A stretch of 64,000 nt of DNA from assembly GCA_033398695.1 (NCBI GenBank), contig JAWKAU010000043.1, positions 124,001 through 188,000 of the forward strand, written 5' to 3'. The stretch is from Orobanche coerulescens. Lineage: Eukaryota > Streptophyta > Magnoliopsida > Lamiales > Orobanchaceae. The notes under the pieces are model-generated. The model was not told the DNA's origin. It ran no database searches and was given only the letters and a program-made list of their open reading frames with translations. How positions within the stretch are numbered: the first letter of the stretch is position 1; the number at the start of each line of letters is the position of its first letter. Position numbers and translations under genes: made by a program. Shown here one piece after another: positions 56,261-64,000 of the stretch.

Positions 56261-57074
56261 TGTAACACCCCCAAAACCAAACGGGAATATTACAGCGTCG
56301 TGGGCCCCACATTGGAACCCACAAGGCTAAAATCATTTTCGCAAACGTTTAAAAATGTCAGAAGGCCCTTTGAAAGTACACACACACACGCAGAGGATAA
56401 AAACACAGTTCAAAGAATACCGAAAGCCATTTTGAAATATACCATGCAGCGGATAAAAACATAATTAAATACATTTGCAGCGGAATTAGAAAAACCAGAA
56501 AGTAATACACAAGCCCAACAATCACGCCATAGCCAGTATCACCGGAAAGCTCATCCCTTCACGACCGCTACTAGCTCGAACTCCGAGTACCTAAAAGATA
56601 AGGCCCACGACGGGGTCAGCCATAATACTCAACAATGATAACGATCACATCACAAAAACAATTACATATCAATGTAATCTACAGAGTAAGAACATTCCTC
56701 ACGTAATCTTACCGAAGTAGCATTACCAACCTGTCACAATCCGTAACAAATCAATTCTTACCATAACCCACGCCTCGTGTCCTTAAGTGATGAATGAATT
56801 CAAAAGTAACCACCTGTACTGTAACCGAAACGATACCAAAATTCCCAAACTTATCATATCTCGATGATAGAATGATCTGGCCAAGACTACTCTGTCGGCT
56901 GGGTCGCACAATTGGATCCCAATCCTGATAAAACCGATATCACATGGCACACCAGTAATCCAACTGTTCCGAGACAATAGCAAGTCCCGAATATCAATGC
57001 AAAACATGAATGTTGACACAATCAATAATGATAAACAATTAATGCATCACAACGGAAATATCAATGACATGATA

Positions 57075-57610
57075 TTTCCACACAGGATCGACAAAGGATC
57101 AACCACGAACGAGAATACCATGATGTGGTAACTCCAACAAGATCAATGAAGAATCAATAACCGAGAATACCGACGACATGGTAAAGATTAATGAAGAATC
57201 AATATCAAGATCAAAAGAGTCGACAACCAGAAATACCAACGGTACGATAAACTCCAATAAGATCAATAAAGGGTCAACAACTGAGAATACTGACGACACA
57301 GTAAACTCTATCAAGATCAATAAGGACCAACAACCGAGAATACCAACGATATGGTAAACTCCAACAAGAGCAATAAGGAATCAACAACCGAGAATACCGA
57401 TGACACGGTAAACTCTAATAACATCAATCAAGGACTAATAACCAGGAATACCAACGGTGAGACAACTCCCAAACGGAATCAATAAAGATCAATAACGAAC
57501 GATATTACCAATGACAGGGTGAACCCCAAACGAGATTAATAAAGAATCGATATCAAATGAGTTGACCATCGATATGGTAACTCCGAACGAGATTAATAAA
57601 GGTTCAATGG
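57075..57610. repeat. Tandem array of about nine 55-60-bp units
   Basis: Units share ACCGAGAATACC, ACGA.ATGGTAAACTCCAA and AAGATCAATAAAG.ATCAA; divergence is moderate. Confidence 0.85.
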
Positions 57611-58129
57611 TGACAGATACACGAGAGAATAAAATCGTCAAACATATACAAATCATATATACGGGATTTCAAAGATAACCCGAATATCGAACAGATTCAA
57701 TTATACATGGACTATGAACGACCAATCAATAAGACTCAAGATGGACGTCACGATACGCTCGATCCGGACATGTGTCCGTGTACAAGCCAACCATGGGTAT
57801 TGATCAATACACGTCTGGTCTCGTACCTAATCAACCTCATGAAGTACGTCTCGTGTGCACGGTTCAATATGAGGTCGAAACCAACACATGCTACACGTGC
57901 CCGTCCCGAAAATCCTACACATGAATGATCAGAACGTATCTGACTCCAGATATGCCACGATACAACATGACAACCAATCTCGAAGAAACGTACATCCAAC
58001 AAGGATCACAAGATTTTCCAAGAGGGCAACAATAACTCGATCATGAAAGACTGACACGACCACAATGTCGTATTCCGTCAGATAACAGTTCACAGCATGC
58101 TCAACAATGCATATAATAATAGCACATAA

Positions 58130-58258
58130 ACTCCCAAGGCAGCAGCCAAGGGTCACGGAAGCATCTACTCAGGAATACTCCGGACAATATCACATAAACT
58201 CCCAAGGCAGCAGCCGATGGTCACGGAAGCATCTATTCAGGAATACTCCGGACATAGG
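58130..58258. repeat. Direct duplication of 65 bp
   Basis: ATAAACTCCCAAGGCAGCAG, GGTCACGGAAGCATCTA and TCAGGAATACTCCGGACA occur twice with few differences. Confidence 0.92.
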
Positions 58259-59732
58259 TGCCATTTAGGTCTTATCCCCTAACACATTTCCATTCGGGTA
58301 CCATACATGTTTTATCCCCAACACATCGGCCCCACAGATTACGGCTCAAAGAAAGAGCACATCACAAAACGTAACAAACAATGGTGCACATTCACCACAT
58401 GAAATATCAACACACACATGCAATAATGCAACATGATGGTTATCATAATCTAACAATATTAATTTACCTCAAGCTGGAGACGCTAACCTTTCCACGACCA
58501 ACCGCCCTGAACGAATACATGTTTTATCTGACAATCCAAAATGAAGTACAGTCCATAACTAATACCAAACCACCATCCCGAGTTCAACATCGACACGATA
58601 ACTAACCTTGATATCCAACTTCTCATGCAATAGACCAAATTATAATTCACGTTCCCATTTCCACTCGACATCCTTAAAATCATATACATTATGATTTATC
58701 TTAGTCCAAAAATACCATACATACCACCATTCCGACAATTCATATATTCCATAATACCATTGCTATATGAATCATAAATGAAATGAAAACAAAATCATTT
58801 ATTAATATTATGAACTGAGCAAGCATAACTTGCCTTGATACCAATTCGAAGAAGCCGCTATCAATCCCGCCGTCTTCATCTACAAGCTCCCCAGCCCCGA
58901 CCAAGACGATTCATGCATTCTCCAACCTCAACCGCACCGCAACGGTTAACATCAACGATCACTAACGCAACCTAATGCAATAATCAATTAACGATACTTT
59001 CAATAACAATCAACAACCGAAATGACCAACTAATCAAACTCGATGGTTCAACGATATCTCGATCGTACGAAACCAAACCATATCAACTCTTATCAATACG
59101 AATACAAGCCGAATTTCGATAATCAATAGTTCTAACAACGTCTACAACATTCTTGGTTCCGACTTCCATCTTAATTTCGGATTAACACGGCTCATCTTTG
59201 TAAATTCATAGAAATTCAATTACCGGTTTTCATCACGAATAATCATATACCAAAATTATCTGCAATCCTTCTAATTTACGGACATATATTACTCAAGAAC
59301 TCTTCAAGAACGTGAATTAACCCACAATCATGTTTGTAGCCAACAAAACGACGTAATTCGATATGTTCTAACATCTATCCATCATCTAGTTCATAATCCA
59401 AGGCATATATCATCATATTCTTCAATATACGATTCGTATAATCTCAAAAGCATAACAACAATACCATAATCATCATCATACGGAGAAGAACATCAATAAC
59501 AACATCAGAATCCGAATCGATGGAAGGAGTTTATCAACATACCTCTGGAAGAAGAACCACAAGGATCAAACACTTCCAAAAACATCAAGAACTCTGAGTT
59601 TCAAGCTTCTAATCATCTTCATCAAAGTCTTAACGAAGGTATAAGGGTCTGAAATGGATTTGAGAGTGAATGGGGACGAGCTGGGGAGGAGGAAATGTGT
59701 TTCCTTTCGTGAAGAAATGAAAGACCAGTTCT

Positions 59733-59745
59733 TATTTTATAAACT
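59733..59745 (-). promoter_or_regulatory. TATA box of the long solo LTR
   Basis: Minus-strand TTTATAAAATAAG starts about 10 bp downstream, in LTR sense, of the last palindrome. Confidence 0.55.
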
Positions 59746-59755
59746 GCACATCACG

Positions 59756-60148
59756 TTACGTACGTAAGTGTCCTTGCTTAACGTACGTAACAACTTTAAC
59801 GTACGTAATCCAAAATCCATAGCGTACGTAACGAACTCACTATCTCATTCCGTGAAGTCCATTACGTACGTAACCCATACCATATAATGTACGTAATAAA
59901 CCAGTTGACTTGCTACAGTACAATGGTCGTGTTACGTACGTAACACGTCCTGTATAACGTACGGAACACATACGTTGACTCACCTATCAACATCCTCCGC
60001 CGAAAGCAGCCGACACCAGGTCCCACCTTGCCGACCACGGCTCGATCCTATCTGAATCCCTTCTTAACGTACGTAATGTACATTCCTTAACGTACGTTAA
60101 TCCTGCTTGCTTACGTACATAAGACTCCTTACATAGCGTACGTAATGG
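59756..60148. repeat. Array of at least twelve TTACGTACGTAA-like palindromes
   Basis: Perfect TTACGTACGTAA at 59756-59767, 59872-59883 and about 59932-59943; close variants (TAACGTACGTAA, AGCGTACGTAAC, AACGTACGTT, TTACGTACATAA) elsewhere. Each contains CGTACG, self-complementary. Spacing is irregular, 18-110 bp. The same word is virtually absent from the rest of the window. Confidence 0.88.
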
Positions 60149-60512
60149 CTTTCATACTTAGCCATTTCTGCCCCTGTCTGTCGTCTCAATAAAACGAACA
60201 CATACACGCGACATACCGAATACATATACTCGTTCCGATAACATTTCCATACGATATATCTGATGCACGCTATCCTCGATTACAACTGTCGACCAAGCAC
60301 GGCAATCATACAAATACTCATACGGTATATCCGACATCGAAAAACACACTAAGCATGTAATATCCTAGAATTAAAATAACCTCGATAGACATACTGGCAC
60401 GACTGTCACGGTTTCCAAAATTATCCACTCATATCGTGTCGGTCCCACTCTGTACAGTACATCCCAGATAAAATAATGCGAAAAATTCATAGTGAAATTC
60501 TAGGATATTACA

Positions 60513-63500
60513 GTACTCTTTATGGATTGGCATTCATTGAGGCGTCCCCCAATGATGACTATAATCCAGAATCACATGAGACGAATGAGTTCATTTGATC
60601 ATATGATCAAGTTTCATGTACCAAGCTCGCATACATCCTTAGCGAGAGTATTTATCGAACCAAGTGGCATCCCAATACTCTATGAGATCCATGGCCTAGT
60701 AACACCATCTACCACAATTTGTGGTGTTACCATATCACCATTCATATGTGACGAACGTCCATGACCGGACACAATCCTTGCAGACATGTTTGCAGCATGT
60801 ATTTAATCTCGTCACTTTAGGGAACTTGGTGAGGCATAATAGGTACAAACTACGACAATTCCAAGTTGTTCTACTCGAGCATGATCGTTCGCATCTCCCC
60901 CTAACGACGGGAAGACTGGCTCATCAAAGTGACTTACGAGATCGTCTGCCAAGGTATATTTTAAGCGGACTATGAGTGAAAGCGCATGTCATACTCATCA
61001 TTTATAACCCGTCATAATGCGTTGTGGTGACGCACTTTGGCATATGAACATGTGGACGATAAAGGTTTTCAGTGTTAACGCAATCCAGTTAACAAAATGC
61101 ATATTGTTACGCTCGTAACTAAGCATTTGAATGATGATAGGTATATGTGAATATGACATGTTGACCTATGCTACATAGCCGTAGATACTGGTCTTGAGAA
61201 TCCAACAAAACCGCCACCATGCACCATCGGGATCGAACATAAAGAAACGATTGAACCGATGATAGGCCGTTGGTTTTATCGAACCTCTAGTGCTTTCTTG
61301 AAGAGTTCACTCCCTTCACCAACCCCAAACACCTCAAAATTTCGTGAGCATGTATAAACGGGTGTTTAGGATTCCAAAATCATCAACCTTGTGGTCAAAA
61401 ACCGGTCGAAATGACATCGAACTGGTCATTCGGACGGCTGGTGGTATGTGAAAACTTCATTTAAGTGGTTCACCTCCTTCCAAGTCTCCAAATGGCATCA
61501 AAATTTGTGAGAAGGTAGCCTTGGATGTTAGGAAGTACTTGTTAAAATTTCACTTTAAGACTTGGTCTAAAAAAGTGGGTGAACCGACCTTTACAATGAC
61601 TGGTCCGCAAGTTGGACAACCATAAACTCAGGTTTCATCAACTTATCAATCATTGTCAAAGGAACCACATAACATATAATGTTATCACTTGAGTACGACC
61701 ATTTGTGAACATCATCATAGCATCATAAGCCACTCAGGCTAATACTTATGATCATGTATGTATAAGGACTCGATGAAAAGGGAGGACTCAGCACCATGCT
61801 TATGCGAGTCGCTACATTATTCTCTTTAGCATAGGAGGGTGTCATCTCCTAATCGTGCCAAAGAATAGGCTTTAATCAATGAACATGGCTAAGAAGGATC
61901 ATCGGGGGGTCTTTGGCGTCACACATGCTTGTGAAAGCAAGACGCGGATGACATAAATATCATCATCGGTCATGAGCCCTGATCATGACTCCACCAACGT
62001 ACTTTGGTGTCTTTGATCTAACTAGTTTCTTTGTTCAAAGAAAATGATGTCCATGATAATACCGTGGTATATGGATCATCAATGTCCAAACTCGGGACTA
62101 TTAAAGCCTAAATGTGTCAATGTCCCAATACATCTTCTGGTTACAAAAAACGATGCAAGCCGGACCATATTGACTGATGAATATTTTTCCTTTTCACATA
62201 TCCAATACAAGTGATGCATAAGATTTTATTTTTCACAAATCACATTGAGATGCTATGAGTGATACACTTTGGCATATATATCATCGAGTCATAACATGGT
62301 TCAATTGTTATGGAACATATGTGACTAGAAAACGCCATTCGGCATTCAACAACTTGAGCATTATTTCACTCATTGATTGTGATGGCATAGTCATCATAGT
62401 CACAATAGATTTATAAACCGAAATCCAAAAATATCGTGTTCCTTGAAAATAGCTTAATACGCACTCAATTTCGCTTGCAAAATTTTACAAATATGAGCAT
62501 ATCGAACACTCTAACAACATAGAGATTTTATACCAGATACGGTCAAAATGATCTATCATATTGAGTGCATAACATGGAAAAGTTATATGCCTAAGGGGAA
62601 AAATTACGATACAAGCATGTGTAACACTACCATGCACACGCTCGACCTTCTTATAAGGGTGCGTATTTTGGGCTTCCCCGAGGAAACTGTTTTTCAACAT
62701 TTGAGAGATGATATTTTAGCGTATAATGTATACCAACAATCGCATCATCTGTGTCAAATTTGGCCAAAAAGAGGTTGAAAAACATGTGTCATAAGACCAC
62801 TTGCAAATTCAAGATGGGAACCAAGTTGGTTGGGACAAAAGTTAGCACAATCGCTGGAAATAAAATTCCGCGCAGCTTGACCTTTGTTCACTAAAACAGC
62901 GATAACTCCCTTGTTAGGAAGGCTATGGACGAACGGTCAGATGTTCTGGAAACTAGACTTCCGTATCTTTCTATCCATAGGTTGTGCACCACACGGATCA
63001 TTAAACTCAGATCACAGTGCATGTTTTAATTTACTGCTTTAGTATTTCCCAAGTTTAGTGAGAAAACAAGGTTGAGACCATATCCAATGGCATAAGTGTT
63101 GATGCAAAAACATGGCAATAACAGTCATAGGTGCGTCTAAACGCAGAAGGGTGTTCGATTTCTTATCTTGACTAATGATCCTTTCGGTAACTCCAACTTG
63201 GTAGACTTGCAGAGAAAGTAGGAATGTCGGTACAGCTAAGGCTGTTTAAAAACCACTAATTCCGTTTGAACTTTCAAAGCATAAACAAATACCAAGGAGG
63301 ATGTGCCTAGTCATGATCAAAGTGTAGACAAAATCCACCAAAGTGCATCAAATCAACCAAGTATTTTAATTCTCAATTTGCAAGTATACGTCATAATAGC
63401 CATGTTATATGGATGCAACGCGGTGCATCAATATTAAGCATTTTGAACCATGAGACATAATGAATATACCATAACCAACTCGTCTTGACCATCCAATAAG

Positions 63501-64000
63501 ATCGACTAAACATAGTCAAATGTATAAGGCACATGCCTTTACAAATACTTGGAAAAGTATTCGGACCTAACTATAATAGAGGTCAACGAATTCATGTATT
63601 TACCGCAATATGCCATTGCTTTACATGTTAAAATTCATGAGAATTACTCGTACATTCTTTCATATATCCCATTGCAAGGAGACAGTGCATGACTACACCC
63701 ATATGTAATATTTTATTTTAATAAGATGAAAGATGTAGTTTTCCAAGTATGGGATTGGGTCAAGACCAATGTGGTGGTCGCTCAATTCAACGTGACAATT
63801 CCATCACAAATCGATTTTAACCACGACATATCCGTCACAATCGATGTTTGTCCCATTTGTACGTCACAAATCCGTGACTAATCATGAACGAGTCATAACT
63901 TTACCGTTACCGACAATGTTCATTTTTTTTCAATTGTTGGTTTAAAATCGACAAAACGGCCACGTCAAATCGCACCCAAAACGTGGTGTATGCAACAACC
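60513..64000 (-). mobile_element. Copia-like long LTR sequence, part 2
   Basis: Continuation of 54309-56260 after the solo LTR (GTACT duplication at 60513-60517). Non-coding throughout; includes CATCTCCCCCTAACGACGGG (60893-60912) and two loosely similar blocks near 61300-61600 (CAAAATTT.GTGAG). 63780-63900 has repeated CGTCACAA/TCCGTGAC words. The right end is outside the window. Confidence 0.4.

Larger units (their letters stand above)
56261..60512 (-). mobile_element. Very long solo LTR, 4252 bp
   Basis: Begins TGTAACACCCCC and ends GGATATTACA with exact 5-bp GTACT duplications. No internal retrotransposon region and no second LTR are present, so it is a solo LTR. Its ends match those of the 15576-23481 element, which places them in related families. 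Orientation is minus, judged from the TATA box (59733-59745) and the shared layout. It contains a 55-60-bp tandem array (57075-57610), a 65-bp duplication (58130-58258) and a palindrome array (59756-60148). Confidence 0.92.

Overview
This is nuclear DNA of a flowering plant, most likely a eudicot. The evidence is the plant-type gene structures (GT-AG introns, a DEAD-box helicase of the RH36 type, a peroxisomal 2,4-dienoyl-CoA reductase exon), plant transposon families (hAT, MULE, RTE and L1-like LINEs, a tRNA-SINE, Helitron, Ty3/gypsy, Ty1/copia-like LTRs) and three tandem CCCTAAA telomere-type units. The species cannot be named from the sequence. Most of the window is transposable elements, many nested, and only three host genes could be read with confidence.

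Layout. 363-548 (minus): first exon of a peroxisomal 2,4-dienoyl-CoA reductase; a 3.2-kb hAT transposon (614-3851, exact 8-bp target duplication) sits 65 bp upstream of its ATG. 4224-9700 (minus): a decayed L1-type LINE split by a solo LTR (6344-7799). 10737-11679: two hAT MITEs with target duplications. 13060-13925: an unexplained field of TCGAGT-like motifs. 14415-24210 (plus): a second LINE whose RNase H domain is split by a 7.9-kb non-autonomous LTR retrotransposon (15576-23481, minus). 24985-29419 (minus): a GC-rich non-autonomous LTR element carrying only an intact gag. 29833-31518 (minus): a truncated RTE LINE. 32367-38552 (plus): a complete six-exon RH36 gene (495 aa) whose second intron holds several transposons. 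39007-40940 (minus): Helitron helicase debris. 42011-42772: a 5'-truncated RTE insertion with telomeric repeats at its 5' junction. 43461-43607: SINE. 43660-45330: decayed gypsy polyprotein with chromodomain. 46459-52241 (minus): a complete twelve-exon gene (426 aa) for a duplicated lysozyme-like (SLT) protein ending in a CaaX-type box. 54001-54249: an isolated promoter and transit-peptide-like first exon. 54309-64000: copia-like non-coding LTR sequence split by a 4252-bp solo LTR (56261-60512).

The most interesting items are four. (1) Two related long-LTR families (termini TGTAACACCCCC / GGATATTACA) each carry a dense array of short palindromes directly upstream of their TATA box, but the palindrome differs between families (TTAGCGTGCGCTAA and TTACGTACGTAA). 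(2) A LINE 5' junction is filled with a copied LINE 10-mer plus CCCTAAACCCTAAACCC, continuing a TTTA at the target, as expected if telomerase or a template switch acted on the integration intermediate. (3) The two-domain SLT protein keeps catalytic-type residues only in its first domain and has a possible prenylation site. (4) The LTR pair of the gag-only element is nearly identical except in three patches where CAG/CTG triplets are lost or altered in one copy.
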